A stretch of 64,000 bases of DNA, taken from the NCBI GenBank assembly GCA_036785705.1, contig JAWUZG010000007.1, forward strand, positions 310,001 to 374,000, in the 5' to 3' direction. Each line of letters begins with the position of its first letter. Within the stretch, counting starts at the first letter, position 1. The stretch comes from Acanthornis magna (lineage: Eukaryota > Chordata > Aves > Passeriformes > Acanthizidae). A program made the translations under genes and the position numbers. A model generated the notes under the pieces. That model did no database searches. It was not told the DNA's origin and saw only the letters and a program-made list of their open reading frames with translations. Below, one piece after another: positions 8,761 through 23,100 of this stretch.

Positions 8761-9640
8761 AACCCCCCCTTTCTTCTCTGTCTTATGTCTCTGTTCCTGT
8801 AGTTTATTACTACAGTCTTGGGGGAGTCAATCAGTGGAATTCCTATGGAAATCCTTCCCCTTTTTTCTTCTATCTCTCAGTCTCGGTTTTATCTTACCAG
8901 CAGTTTGTTTGTAAAGACACTCCCTTACTCCTTTCAATATTATAGAGGATTTCTGATTTTACAGAGTGATACAAAAACCACAATAAAAATATACAATACT
9001 GTTAGCAAAAGATAACAATGGCAAGGCACAGGTGAGATACCATACCAGTGTGACTCTCATTCCATTCCCTGTCAGCTACTCACCATCACAACCCTGAGTG
9101 ACTTCAGTCTCTGGGAAGGCACGCCAGCTGAAAGAATGGTTGAAGCCAGCTGAAGCCCATTGCTCTCTTTAAAGTTCGTTTCTAGTCTTCTGGAATTTAT
9201 GCACTGCATTCAGCTGAGTCACATCTTCACTGCAATACTGAAGCTGGTTTGCGGACAGCTGTCACTGTTAAGGAAAACAAGAAATGGTAAAAATGCCTCA
9301 GCTCAATTCTTGGAGTTGCATCACCAGCTTTTTCTACAGGTATGTGGGTAAGTAGCAGGATTTTTCTGCAGTGTTGACAGGTACCTCTGCTGCATTATGC
9401 CCAGACTCTTTCCATTATGGGAACCTTCCTCAGGGGCATATGGCTGCAGCAAATGTCTCAGTGGCTCAGGTTAGCGGAGCACCACATGTCCGTATGTTAA
9501 CTGAATGTTGTCGTCCTTCTGTAGTGTGGCACAACTGAACTTCAACATATTATAAGCATAGCACACTGCACCAATCCGTGTCAGATCATTCTATGACCAG
9601 TTCAAATAAAAGTTGTCAAAACCTCTGACATGTGATTTGC
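8761..9640 (-). other. Possible decayed ERV internal sequence; otherwise unassigned
   Basis: If the purine run at the left end is a polypurine tract, this stretch would be the 3' part of a retroviral interior on the minus strand. There is one hydrophobic stretch (minus strand near 8960-9010) that could be an envelope membrane anchor, but frames are broken and no envelope motif is clear. I give this low weight; it may be unrelated host sequence. Confidence 0.2.
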
Positions 9641-9927
9641 TTTTTTACACGTTCAATTTTTGGTGGAATGTAGTACCATGCAGAGTCCAGGAGCCATATG
9701 ACCTACTGAGACTTATGCCATATTTTTTTTCTTCCTTAGAAAACAAAAGGCTTCGTTTCTACCTGTAGATTGTAGTATTACTGTAAACTGAATTGCTGTA
9801 ATGATGACAGAAAGCATATCTTCAAAGAAAGAATTTGAAATATTTCTGTTAAAAAAGGCTTGTGCTTTGTAGTCCCTGAGTGAGAAAAGCTGAGTAGTAT
9901 CTAACAACCTGCACTATCTTTAAATTG

Positions 9928-10136
<209 letters not shown>

Positions 10137-10210
10137 CTCTCTCTCTTTCTATCTTTCTTTCCCTCTTTCTCTCTTCCTTGCTTCCTTCCGTCCTTCCTCT
10201 CTATCTGTCT

Positions 10211-10384
10211 TCCCTTCCCTTCCCTTCCCTTCCCTTCCCTTCCCTTCCCTTCCCTTCCCTTCCCTTCCCTTCCCTTCCCTTCCCTTCCCTTCCCTTCCCT
10301 TCCCTTCCCTTCCCTTCCCTTCCCTTCCCTTCCCTTCCCTTCCCTTCCCTTCCCTTCCCTTCCCTTCCCTTCCCTTCCCTTCCT
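10211..10384. repeat. (TTCCC)n pentanucleotide array
   Basis: At 10,211-10,380 there are 34 consecutive perfect units with no interruption, followed by an impure C/T stretch to 10,449. Together with the TTTC array it forms a polypyrimidine tract of about 520 bases. Confidence 0.98.
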
Positions 10385-10449
10385 TCTTCCCCCCTCTCTC
10401 TCTCTCTTCCTTCCCTCCTGCCTGCCTTCCTGCCCCCCTCCCTCCTGCA

Positions 10450-13400
10450 GAATTAACAATAAAGCCTATATGTGAACTGTGTATAAATAGTGCAGAATTT
10501 GACTTGAGTAAATTGGCCTAGCACAATGGAGGTATATTTGAATGTTGTTTCTTTCAGGAACGACTAGTCAGAAAGACATTGAACTTAGAAGGGTCTCGAA
10601 AAAGAATATAGAATATGGCAATCAACACAAATGTCGTTTTAAGGATATGGAATGGTAAGTAAAGCTGGACTGAGAATTCTGGATTCAGTCTTTTTGTGCT
10701 GCTCAAAGATGGAAAGAGAAGCATACCACAGCTGTGAGTTGTTACCATTATTGCCCATTCAGTGTTTGAAAGCAGTAGAATGATAGTCAGATGTACAGGT
10801 GATGAAGCTTCAATTTGTTTGAAGATGTGGTGGACGGGAAGGACAGAGAGACTGAGAACAAGACAGTAAACATTCTTTAATTCTTAACTGAAGGACTTAG
10901 GCTGTCTCTGTCTTGTTATTACCTTGCCATTACTTGGGTCATGGCTGGTTTTCAGCAAATATGAGCTGCTGGAGTAAGTTGTTAAACTCAGTGGTAGTAC
11001 CCATGTTAAGCAAGGAGCTTAGACATCTTGGAATTTTGTCAGCTGAAGTGATTTGAAATTGTGTTATGGAGAAGAGTGATTATTCTTAATATGCTGCATC
11101 ACAAATTCCCACGTAATGGATAATTTATTAGGTACACAGCCCTCTGTAGACAGTCATTATCTAATGGCACAAAATGCTACAGTAGCTGTATTTTGCCATC
11201 ACTTACTTAGCTGATAGTAATTTGGTGATTTAAAATTATATTAATGTATGCCGCCATGTTAATTGGATGCTGCTGCTAAGGCCAAGAAACTCTCAATATA
11301 TGTTGAAGAGTGACTGTGAGTAAACTAATAATGGTAACTGGATTTGTCACTTAGCAAGGAAAACCAGTAAGTTCTTTTGACTTATTTAAAGGTACAATCA
11401 ACCTGTTGTTGAACGTTTTTTTGAATTGAGCTAATTGATACAAAATAGACCAATTGCAAATGCAGCAAACATGGGAGATGGAATCATTAGTGCACAAGGG
11501 CACCGGTACAATGTGTGCTCATTGAAAAATGTTATTTCCTAAAACATTTGCTGAACTGTAGAGCATGTGAATTTCTAAAAGGCTGCTTTGGAAATAAGTA
11601 ACCGTGTTATGGTTAGTATAGGGCATCAACACAAGTGTGCAAACCCCCCCGAGTGGAGTTTGGTGTGTAGCATGTCAAGGTTCTTGTTCCTCTCCTTCTG
11701 CTAATAAAGAGGAAGATTCAACCAGCTTTTAGAAAACTACTAACCTTACTGTAATCCCCTCAAATAAGGCTATTTTCCTTAGCTATTGCAGTATCTTTAC
11801 AGAGCCACTAATACCATTGAATATAAACAGCAATTCAGTGCCATAACATTAAGTTACTGTACCACAGTGGTGAAAGAAAACAGTTACAGGTGTTTTGCTT
11901 ACCCCATTTTCCCAAAATGCTGTATCTGCGTTTCATGCCCATTCAGTAAAAATGCCTCAAAAGGTAAGATATGAAGATGGTAAAGGGAAAAAAAACCCGC
12001 AAAAAAGGCTTATCCTCTGTCTCCAGTGTCCTGATTCTCTGAGTCCTTATCAGCTTTCACCATATCATGGCTGCTTAGCTTTACAGCAGAAGCTTGATCA
12101 CCAAAAGACATGACATGCTTTTTATTGGAAATTCTCTCTGCAGTTCAGCCAGTGGAACACTGAACTGGGAACTTTGCATTCGTTAAGCGTTAGAGTCTTC
12201 CTATCAGCTAAAAATTAGTTGATTGTTAGGGGTGGGTGTTTTTTGTTGTCTGTGTTTTCTGTGAATATATTTCTTATTTAGCTGTTGAAGCTCCAGAGAA
12301 ACAGAATTGTTTCAGCTGAAAGAACCTCCATCTAGATTTACAGGAAAATTTCTGTTAGCAAGGCTTTGCATCACAGTGCTTTGCTTTTAAAAAAAGTTTT
12401 TGCCTTTCTGCTTTGCTTTTTAAAGCATTTTAAAGTAAGACAGCAGTGGCCCTAAGAGAGATTATAAATACATTGTATTTAGGATTTCTGAGGATCTTAT
12501 TTCATGGCTGTTTTGAGTGGCTCTCAGCAACATTATTGGAGGATTTGTCCAAGGACATTTAGAATGATTTGCAGTGTGGTTTATTGTAAGTTGTGGTTAA
12601 CTGGAAGTTAACAGAAACTTGACTTACCTTTAACTATAAATCTGTGATTTATGTCTGCATAATTCCACTTACGCTATTAAAGGGGAAGCCCTCACACATT
12701 TGCACTTTCACTGATTTTGGTGGCAAGGAAATTGTGTTGCATAGCTGTTGGCTGGTGTGTAGCTGTTGATCCATGGACTGAGGTAACCCTAGGCGAATGT
12801 GGCACTGACATGAGAAAGAACTACCAGTCTTTGTACCAGTAAAGTTAAATAAAAATATACAGGACTGAAGTGAATTCATTGCTACTGGTGTTAATGCAGT
12901 TCAAGACTGAAGATAATTCTTCCTTAGACTGGTGACTTCTCACTCTATCAAATAGAGACCAGTAGTGTACTGACTTACCAGAAATTGTGTGTGCATGTGG
13001 GGTATTGCACTTGTGGCTTTTGTGTTAAATGCATTTGAAGTAGAATAAACTTTCAAGAATGATACCTTTTTCTCTGTTCATACATTTTTGTTTTCTCAGA
13101 GAGTTTTGTTTTGTAAAAACTGACACATCCTACTGCACATCTGACACCACGGTATTGAAACAAAAACGCAAGTTTTACTTCTGGAGTGAATATTTTAAAT
13201 GCCAGTTCTCTAATTTGTCTCTTCCCTCCATCCACTGGTTTTAAAGTAACTTTCAGTGACTTCTGATTTCAAAGGTAGAAGTAGTGATGGAGAGTCAATT
13301 TGTGCTGTGACATTTTTGTCCTTCAAAATTGTCAGTCTCAACAAAAAAAAAAAAAAAAAAAGCTTTTACTGATACTGCTTTCAAACATGTAGACTGGTGA

Positions 13401-16400
13401 ATTTTGGGAAAAAAGATCTCATTGAGCTTATCTCATCTTTAGGCTTTCAGAATTCCACTAGGAAATATTTTACTGTAATTAAATGTGTGACACCTGATGC
13501 TCTCTAATTATACCTGTTAGCTTATTTCATTATGCTCAGGTTTGCCACCCTGAGATGTATTGCAGATCATTGACTCATTTAAGTTCAGTGGTACCAGCCC
13601 TACTGGACCTGGTCTGGGAGAGATATTTGCAGAAATTTTGAGCTGTAATCTCGATTGCAAATTTTACCTACTCTGATACTTAAATTGAATAAGTGAGATA
13701 TGAAGATGGTGAAGGGAAAAAAAAAAGGGAGGGCAGAAGTGCCCTCTTGTCCACTACTTTCATAATTTCTTTAGGTAAATGGTCTGAAATATATCAGAGA
13801 AGAACTTCTAGACACAGACAGCACAATGAGAAAAAGTCTTGTTCCCTCAGGAGTGGCATACATTTACAGACCTTGGCAAGCAATTACTCTAAATCATATA
13901 TATGACTGCTCTTATTCGAAGGGCCTTTCAAAATAAAAATCATAAGAAGACATTTGTAGACACCTGCTACATGTGCAGCAGTGGTGGCAAAAGCAGTGTT
14001 TGCCATGATCTTCTCTGTGTTCACAGCTTTAAGCAAAAAGATGTATAGAAAGTTTGAATTTTCTGCATAATAGGCAGACAATGCAAAACACAAAGCTGGG
14101 ATATTGTGGTAGGAATGCTCAGTGTCATCAAAGCTGTTGACTTTTTCCACCTGGCTTGCGGGCTTTTGGAGAGAAATAATGTGCCATATTGTAAAATGTG
14201 GACTTAATAAGCACGCAAACATTATGTTGTACCTAATGTAATAATAGATGTGATGGCAAGCTACTAAAGAATGTGTCACAATATACTGTTTTTTAGTAAC
14301 TGTTTTGCCTTGGCAATGCTATGAGGAAGAATGTAGACATTTAATTTCCAGTCCAAGAATAAATAGAAAATGTTCTTAATTTGCACTTGTGTTTAGTTTA
14401 AGTAACAATGTCAATATTTTTGTTTAAAGAAAATGTTGGCATTTTTGGTTTTAATTTTTCTTTTCCCCTGTGGATTTCACTAAAGAATTTGGTGTTCTTT
14501 ATATGACTTTGACTTTCTGAAGACTTCTATGAAAGTGTTTCTTTCAGATCTCAACTGTGCAATTGTTGCAGAAATGTTCTGCAAACTATAAGAAAAAAAT
14601 AGAAAAGAGAGAATAAAAAATTAAATCCTTCATTAAAGTTCTAATGAAATTACTTAAGGACCTTGTATAACCTTGAAGTAATATGGAATTAAGCCTTAAT
14701 CCCACAAAGCCTTAAGAATATGAATAATGTCACAGGTCATCCAAATTATTGTAAGTTTGATTGTTTATCATGGAAATTCCATGGATAATAAACCTGATGT
14801 GTTCTGATTTTGCTGGTGAAATGCAAAGGAGGAAAAATGGTGTTCGGGATAGGTCACAGGGCTAATAGCCAGAAGGTAATCTTTCTCTCCTTTGATTTGA
14901 ACTTGATTTAGAATCTGGAAAATATATATTGCTTAAACAATAAAAAGCCCCAACATGCCAAGTTGCCATTTCTTTTCTTTTGCCAGTTGTTTTCTTTTGT
15001 TCTAAGCAAGTGCATCATTGTCACCACTTTCTGTAGAAATGTTTCAGAGTATTGTTGTCATGAATCCACCAGAATCCTCATTTTTGCAAATCCTGAGAGG
15101 AAGTTTGGATGCACCAAGGAATGTATGTTCTGAAGCTTCTTATTGCAATCACTGCCTGTGAGCTATCAAAACTCTGAGGCCATAACAATTCACAGTCTCT
15201 GCTTCCTCTTCACTATGCCACGTGAGCTAATTATGCAGTGTCAAACTACAGCACGCCTGTGAGGTACAGGTCACTCTTTCCTGATGAAGTGGCAATGATA
15301 TGAAATCACTTACAGAGGTAGTACAACACTGCCACTATCTTCCTGATCTGAAGGCGAATTTTTGTTAAACTTCATGTTAGTCACGTGAGGTGCTTGTATT
15401 CTGTCAAAATGCCTTTCAGCAGACAGGTTTTGATATGCAGCCACTGTCTTTCATTCAGGCCTCTGCTACATAAAAATGTGATATCCGTGCAGAATCTGAA
15501 TGAGAGCGGCTGGCATAAAAATCTGAACAAATACAATATGCATTGCCCCAAAAAAATCTCTAAGCCTAAATCCTGATCTGATAGACTGCCTAAAAGTAGT
15601 CAAGCAACTCTTCTCATAAAATACGGCAATTCCTAAGCACATTTTTGATATACAATTAAAACACACTTTTTGTAACAGTAATGTAATGCAGTAGGTATCA
15701 TCTGTAGCAACAGAGCAAAAAAGATGACTGTATTCATAAATTAAATTGGCATTTTGAAAGGTTAACACAAGAGCTGCTTTGCTGCCTTGTGATCAATGAA
15801 AAAAAAAGATTTCAAGTAATTAAAATCTCTGATGTGGACATTCCTTATTTGGTGCCTGTCAGAAAGGACAAAACAGAGTAGCCTTAGACAGGAGATAAAT
15901 ATATATAAAACAAGCCCTGCTCCTAGAAGTGCTTATCTGCAAGAGGAATTATTGGTGCATGAGTCTTTCCTGGTAAATGAATTAAGAGCATAGTATGTAT
16001 TGCTGTGAATTTGCAAGTTGGTGGAGAAAAACAGGATACAGGGCACTATTTTCACATGAAGAATAGATGAGAAAGAACTGTTAGGTAATACTAGATGTTG
16101 TACATGTCTGATACCTAAATAAGTCTTTTGTTTAAAAGTATTCTAAATATGCATAGATCATGTTATTTATGCTTACAGAATTAGATGAAGTCCCTGTCTC
16201 TTCTTAAATGTCCTCATTATAAAATAAAAGGAAAAAAAAGGAGAATCTGAACACAACCCTTCAGCTTTTGGGGAATTTTTTTGTTTAGGTCCTGTTTGTT
16301 GCTGATAAATGGTGATAAATATTTTGTTATTGATACCCAAAATATGACAGGACAATAACCTGCTTATGGATCTTTCTGTAAGAAAACACAATCTGATGTG

Positions 16401-16430
16401 ATTAGTAGGAGGCAGTAGCCTCTTTGAAAG
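10450..16430. other. Anonymous AT-rich sequence
   Basis: I see no supported gene or transposon here. A run of 19 A lies at 13,343-13,361. The short open frames have no recognisable protein features. It could be intron or intergenic DNA. Confidence 0.4.
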
Positions 16431-16439
16431 GTTAGGGAG

Positions 16440-17180
16440 TGTCATTGATGTGGCTCTAGAAAAAGGAGCAAGGCAGGTTTTTGGTTCAGGAGTGATGGTT
16501 GGATACAGGCTCCTCAGGACTGAGAACAGGAAGGTGAAGAGAATGATTTGCCCTTGGTGTGAGAGAGCAGCAGGAGTGCACAGAGCTCTGTCCAGGGCTG
16601 GGTACGGAGCCTGATGGGAGCTGTGGATGAAGTTCAGCAGGGGGACCAGCCTGGCTGCTGTTGCAGGGGGGATCTGCTGCAGATCTCCTGAGCAGGAAGA
16701 AGCAGTAGCTGAGGCCTTCTTCGGATGACTGGGGGGAGCATCACATTTACAGACCCTGGCCATTATGGGAGACTTTAACCACCCTGAAATCTTTTGGAGG
16801 GACAAAACTGAAGGGTTCAAACAGTCTTGGAGATTTTCCAAGTGTGTATATGATGGGTGATTGAGGAGCCAGGAAAGCCAGGGTGGTCTGCTGGACCGCT
16901 TACAAGGGAGGAAGAACTAGTCATATATATTTAAGTCAGGGACAGCCTTGACTGCAGTGACCATAAGATTGTGGGTTAATGATCCTAAAAGGGGGAGGAA
17001 GGCAAAAAACCAAACCACAGCTCTGTGTTTCAGGAGGGCAGACTTTGGCCTCTTCAGGACTAAGTCTGGAAGAATCCTGTGGGATACATCCCTGGAGGGG
17101 ATGAGTCCAGGAGAGCTACAGGCCAGTCCTGTACCTCCAGTTCTTGAGAAGCTGATGAAGAAAATTTCTTCTTAAAGCCT
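16440..17180 (+). mobile_element. CR1 LINE fragment, endonuclease region of ORF2
   Basis: CR1 is the main avian LINE; its ORF2 encodes an endonuclease that nicks the target and a reverse transcriptase. Here the endonuclease part is seen in broken frames. In order: ECTELCPGLGTEPDGS; then RSPEQEEAVAEAFF; the diagnostic MGDFNHP at 16,765-16,785 followed by WRDKTEG and QSWRF; and FRRADFGLF at 17,029-17,055. There are several stops and frameshifts, so it is dead. Both ends are missing: neither the reverse transcriptase nor the usual CR1 3' tail is visible. Confidence 0.85.
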
Positions 17181-20100
17181 TTGCAGGGGGATAATACTAA
17201 GTAAAAGCAATGGGTATAGTGCTGTGAGGCATCTCTAAACAACATGATTAATATGATTTATTTCCCCCTCCCCTCCATCAGACCCTTACAGGCAGTGCCC
17301 TTAGTGATTTTAATTTGGATGCTCTAAGATCTTTTCTAGAATGATCCAGAGAAGATGGTAGCACTACTTGATTAAAACCTGAAATGACCCTGTTAACCTT
17401 TGTCATCCGTGGCACGTGGCAGCTGCTCATTCACAGGTCAAGGGGAAAATTCTTGGTGTCCTCAATAGTAAACCTGTATGGTATCCTTCTTTTTCCGTTT
17501 TCCTCAGTCTTTCTGTTTGATGTATATGTGTACATCTTCCAAAACCTTTTGAGCTATTGTTTTTCTTGTCTGCTCTGTACTTCTGGTAAGCAATATATTT
17601 TTTTCCTTATATAAGGACAGGAACATTTTTGCATTCAGGGGATATGGTGGGGAAAATTGAGGTTTTTAGCACGATTTATATTAACCTAAGATAAATGTGA
17701 CTCTGAAGATGTGGCTCTGACAATTGTGACAAGTCCCTCTTAATTTCTCATGCTTTTCTGGTAGAAGAATTAACAATGACAGTAGGTGTGACTACACTGT
17801 GATTTATGGTATTCACTGTCATTTGTGTAAAGAGGGTCAAAACTGAAACTTTGACCCTTTTGGCTATGATCTTATTGTTGTCACAGGTGCTTCAGAGTGG
17901 GGGTAAAAGAATGCAGAGGGACAAAAAATAATGCAGGTGATATGTTCTTGACTTTCAGCAGCTGCATTTTAAAAGGTGTCATTCCATTTTGCTGATATGT
18001 CTGTGGGACCTCTCCATTATGTGTGCAAGCACAATCTGATTAGTATTTTTTATAAGCTAGTCTTGTCTGCTTTTATTGCAGACATCACCTTCAGACGTGG
18101 GGCCACCACAGCCATTAAATCAAGAATATTTAGCTATTATTTGTAATAAATGTCAGCAGGGCTGAATTGAAGCCAGCAGGAAATGTTCAGGGCAGAAAAC
18201 ATACTGACATTCATTCATGCAAATTTGTACCACTAGCAGAATTAATCATGAAGAGGGAGGGTAGAACATACCTTGCATTTGTGTTACTGTTTTGGCCAAT
18301 TGTGATTCATCATGAAAATGAGGGCTGTAATGGGTAAGCAGCAATCTAGTGACAAAATGCCATGTTCAAAATATAATTACGTTGAGTATGACTTCCAAGA
18401 CAAGACTTAAAGACTCATTCTAAGTTAAAATGGGTCAATGTAAAAGAACTGCATCTCCTCAAATTTTATTAAGTAATTTCAATCAGGTTTAAAAAAGCTT
18501 TCAGGCAACTTTTTGTATTTTTATCTTTTCTCTCTCTTTTCACAATGTGGAAAGATCTGTTCTTAATAATATTTTGCTAGGAAGTCTTTGAAAGTAAAAT
18601 ACATAAAGCCTTTTTAACTTCAATATTGTGTGCTCTAAGAAACTTACTAATTGTATCTTATTCAGAATATAGGATGGGAATTCTTGTATTTTAGCAGGAG
18701 CAGGTTTCTTTGACAGGTGTCTTACTGCAGCATGGAAATGTTTTGCTAGATTGTGGGTGGAGATCACCACAAGGTTTACATTGATAAAAAACCAGGAGGC
18801 TGTCTTGTGTCAGGAAGGTTTGAGATCCAGAAGCTGCTGGGAGGCCAGACTACTTTTCACTCATTTTGAACCTTTTCTGTAGCCTGCAGAGCTGACATGA
18901 GCAGAAATTGCTTCAGGAGCCCATCTGTTTAGTACTGTTGGACTGATGCAGACGAGGAATTGAATTCTGGTGGCTAGGGAATGCAGCTCTTTAAAGTCTT
19001 GCTCATGAAAAATATAAAGAAAGTGCTTCCTTCTCCAGTTCTATGCTTTGCAAATTCAAATAGAGAAAAGAAACTTAATTGCAAATATATTAAATACTTA
19101 AAACTGTAAAAGTGCATAAGAATATGTATTTTTAGTAATTGTATTCTTTTTCGTTCATATAAAAGTAAATAAAAACTAATGCTAGATCTAGATGTCACTA
19201 AATCAGGATCTGATCGACAGCCTATTAGTAGTTGACAGAAGTGAAAAAAAAAATAAAAATAAGCCTATTAAATATATCCCAGTGCAATATTTGTTGGAAA
19301 TTACACACATGAATAATCTGTAAGAAACCTGTCATTACTGTTTTTTTGTATAAGATGTAGTCCTTTGCATCAAGCCCTGAGGAAGATTATAATGTGAATC
19401 TGTAAGTGATAAAACTCAGAAAAAAAATTAATATTCTGTTATTCCTGAAATGAGAAGAACCAGAGGATGAAAGCATATACTTTATCTCCTTCTATTATCT
19501 TGATGTAAAAAGAAAAGTCTTAAATTTGTTCTTGAAGAGATGAAAAAATAATTCAGCTGACTAGAGCTGACATAAAAATGTTAGGGGAATTTAGAGACAA
19601 TAACTAGTCTCACAGTTATTCAGTTGTAGGATTTAAACAGCGAGTCAGAGACAGATTGAAGCTGAAGTATTATTCATAAAATTAAAATTAAAAGCTTTCA
19701 TATGGCGTTCTCTAAGCCAAATGTAACTTTTCAGGGTACTGAATTTCCTAAATTGCCAAGAAATTAAATGCAAAACAAATATTCCAAATAATTTTCCATT
19801 CTCACTGTTTATAATTATTACATAGGGTGTTGTCTTGCAGACTGGGGGAATATGTAAACATAAACACCTAAGTGCTGGAAGGAGGCAGCATTATTTGTTT
19901 CCTCAGGGTTCTGGTTTTAGTTACTGAAATTGGGCAAAGGACCTGATTTGATCAAGGGGAAATGAATGCTTACTTTAAAATGAAATATAGCTTCACTTCA
20001 CATGATTCATTAAGTCACACAGCTTAGCTCATATTGCTCTGTTATCATTATCATGTTATGCTCACTGGAAAAAAATAATTAGATGTCACTGTTCTTTTTT

Positions 20101-23100
20101 CGGGCAAAATGTTTTTATCTTGTCTTCCATGCTGTAAGTCTTAATCAGTTTAAGTGTATTTGAATCCTGACTACATTATGCATTAGTGTAAGGCATTTCT
20201 GGTGGTCTTAAATGTTCTGTTTAGAGGATGAAGGTATCCCTCATCATAAAATGTCTTTTGAATTTTTGTCATCCCAATTACATTGAGTCATAAATGGCAA
20301 GGAGGCAGAAATTACTTAATGAAGAAATTAGTCAACACTTAGCTAAGCAGAGGTGGTACCATCTACAAAATCAGTTTTCCAGTTAGACAATGGCAGTAAC
20401 TAAGAGCCAATTCCTGAATAAACTAAATCCAAATTTTTATATGTCCTAGGTGTATGCATAAGAATGTGGATATATTTAATTTTTTAAAACTTTCTTTTTG
20501 CCTCCTGTTTCAGTAACAGTCAAAAGCTACCAGTGCTATCAAAGAGGTGGATCACAAACAGCTCATTCCAAATACTCCCAAAAATTGTGAGTGGAGTTGG
20601 TTGCCTGAAACAGTACAATTGTTATAGAAATCACAAACCTAAAAAATACTGTTTTCTTGCTAGTTATGTTTTTATTATTGTTATTTATTAGCTTTTTTTT
20701 GAAATCCTGAGAAGCAGAAGAAAAACCAATTTAAAGATAAATAAATATAAAACTGGGGTTGTTTTTGTACAGTTCTAATAGATGAACTTATAGAAAAACT
20801 TAGTATGGCATCTCCAAGAATTCTGTCAGTGCCTAATTTCACTTAGTGCAGTTGGCTCATATCCACTGCATAACATGTGGGTCCCATCTCCCCTGCAATT
20901 AAAGAAAACAGCACAAACCCCAGATTTACCTTCATGTCTCTGTCTTATTTCCCTGAAAATGTAGCTTTGTATCTAATACTATGAAGGGGAAATGAATCCA
21001 TACCAGTTTTGGCCTGACTCCTTGTTCAATGCTAAGAGAAATGCATTTCTTGTCCTATGGCATTGTGAGTGCTACTTGTGAAGGAGTCTCTGGTGGGAGG
21101 GCAGGTGACAGTTCATTGTCCCTCAGCACATTCTTGCTCTGGAGCACTAAAGACAAGGGAAGGCCAATTACTTTTGTATATCCAGGACTGGATGCAGTAA
21201 GATCAAATAAAAACGCGGTACAGTATAAAGGGACTGAGCAGCAGAGCCCTAATTAGGAGACAGAACATGCTTAATCATTTTGGTGCTAATTTCATTGCGT
21301 CAAGGTTGCATACTGCCTTGGTAAAGGAATGCTTAATCTTCCCATCTTGCTTAATATAACTAAACAGAATGAATATTTTGATTCAGGACTTCTTTGTGAT
21401 TGTTTTTAGAAACTAAAATTTCCAGTAAAGTACTAGAATACCTGCAAATAACTAATAAAAGGAACAGTCTCTTCTGAGATGGCTTGTGGTCTGATATTGT
21501 TGGTGAATTCTTCCACTGAGCACATTATGCAACTGTGGCTCACAAAAAATTTAAGCAGTAACAAACAGCTAATAGGGAAAATATATGGCTTCTAGTCTAA
21601 CGATAGTGGTGCTGTCAGTCTTCAAAAGCCATAGAATATACATTGTTACTCAAAATTATTTTCTGTATATTGTACCTTGTACGTTTGTTTAAAGATATAA
21701 TAATCTACCTTCAGTATTAAAAAGTGAAACAATTTACATATGTATGATTATGTTGCTTCTCTATGATGTCCTTGATTAGATATAGAAGTTATTATTTTTG
21801 GATGTAGCTAATTAACAATTAATAAACTGAAATGTAAAAGTAATTATTAAAGCAATGCTTGCTCTGTGTACCAGAAAGTGAAAAAAATAACAATCCTGTA
21901 GCTCAACAAATTTAACATTTATTTTTTCCAGAAAATTTGTGTGTAAACACACAAGTTTTTATGTAAACTTAAACATTTTTGAATGCTTGTTGGAATTATA
22001 AGACTAAAAATGAAGATGTGATTTACACTTGTATAACCTTATAGTTTTAGGGTATATATCTCTCTAACCCTTTTAGAGTGAAATCCTAAAAACAGGTGAG
22101 GCCATTTTAAATATTTTGGGTTATTACTTTGAAATTACGTATGTTAGTAGTGTATGAGAGACCCTCAATGAATAGAAAGGTGGAAAAGTTTGTTGATTTG
22201 TGATGTAGAGGGTGATATACTTCTCAGTTAATACTGACTCAAGTACTCTAGTTTAGAATTGCAAGGCACTTTCTGTCTTTTAGCTGAGTAGTAAAACTGT
22301 ATTCATGATAACTTTTGGCCACTTCATGGTACATTTTGCAAGAATAGGTTTTTGCATTCTATTGTCCTTGCCTAAATTCCAATTGCAATAATTACATTAT
22401 GCCTTTCTAAAGTCACTTTTGAAGTATCAACTCTAACCTTCCTTTCTTTTCCAGAAGTAGAATCAAAATTATAATTGCTTGGGTTTTTTTAGTGTTCCAC
22501 AGTGTCTGCTTGGGGGACTGAGAGTATGTACTTTAAAAATCTTTTGTCATGTCAGCACATTGAATCAAAGGGAGATCAACAGTAAGGCTGAGCATATCTG
22601 CTGCAGTTGTGAACGTGCATATCTGACAGAACACAGGCATCTGTCGCAGCTGGAAGAAGTCTGTCTGTGAGTGGAAATGCACAGGAGCAGCTAGGTTTTG
22701 CTGTAAATTGCATGGAGGATGCTGGAAATAATCCACAGAGCAGCGATGTGACACAGAGAACACATCCTTCTGATGTGTGATGAGTTCAGCCCAGGTCAGC
22801 CTTTGGGGGCATACTCTGGGTAAGAAATGCGATACTGAGATGTGGCCTTCAGTCTGACACTGAGACTGTTCTTGTGCAGCAATCGTTTACAAATCTAGGG
22901 AAATAAGTGCCTGAAGAACAGGCGAATCCCTTCCATTTACATACGACTAGGAACGTTCTTTCCTAAGGATTTTAGAGAAAACTTTGCTCCATATCGCCCT
23001 GTGAAATTTAACTTTTCTATGTATGAAGGTCTGTTACAATCCTATGCTGGGTTACTATAGCATATTTATTTTACCTGTGAAACTTGTGTATTCATCATAC

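Noticed and set aside
8940..9110. Retroviral envelope membrane anchor on the minus strand
   Set aside because: One hydrophobic stretch in broken frames is not enough; no disulfide or fusion-peptide pattern is seen.
16173..16841. 222-codon minus-strand frame
   Set aside because: It is mostly antisense to the CR1 endonuclease fragment; the CR1 reading on the plus strand explains the sequence.
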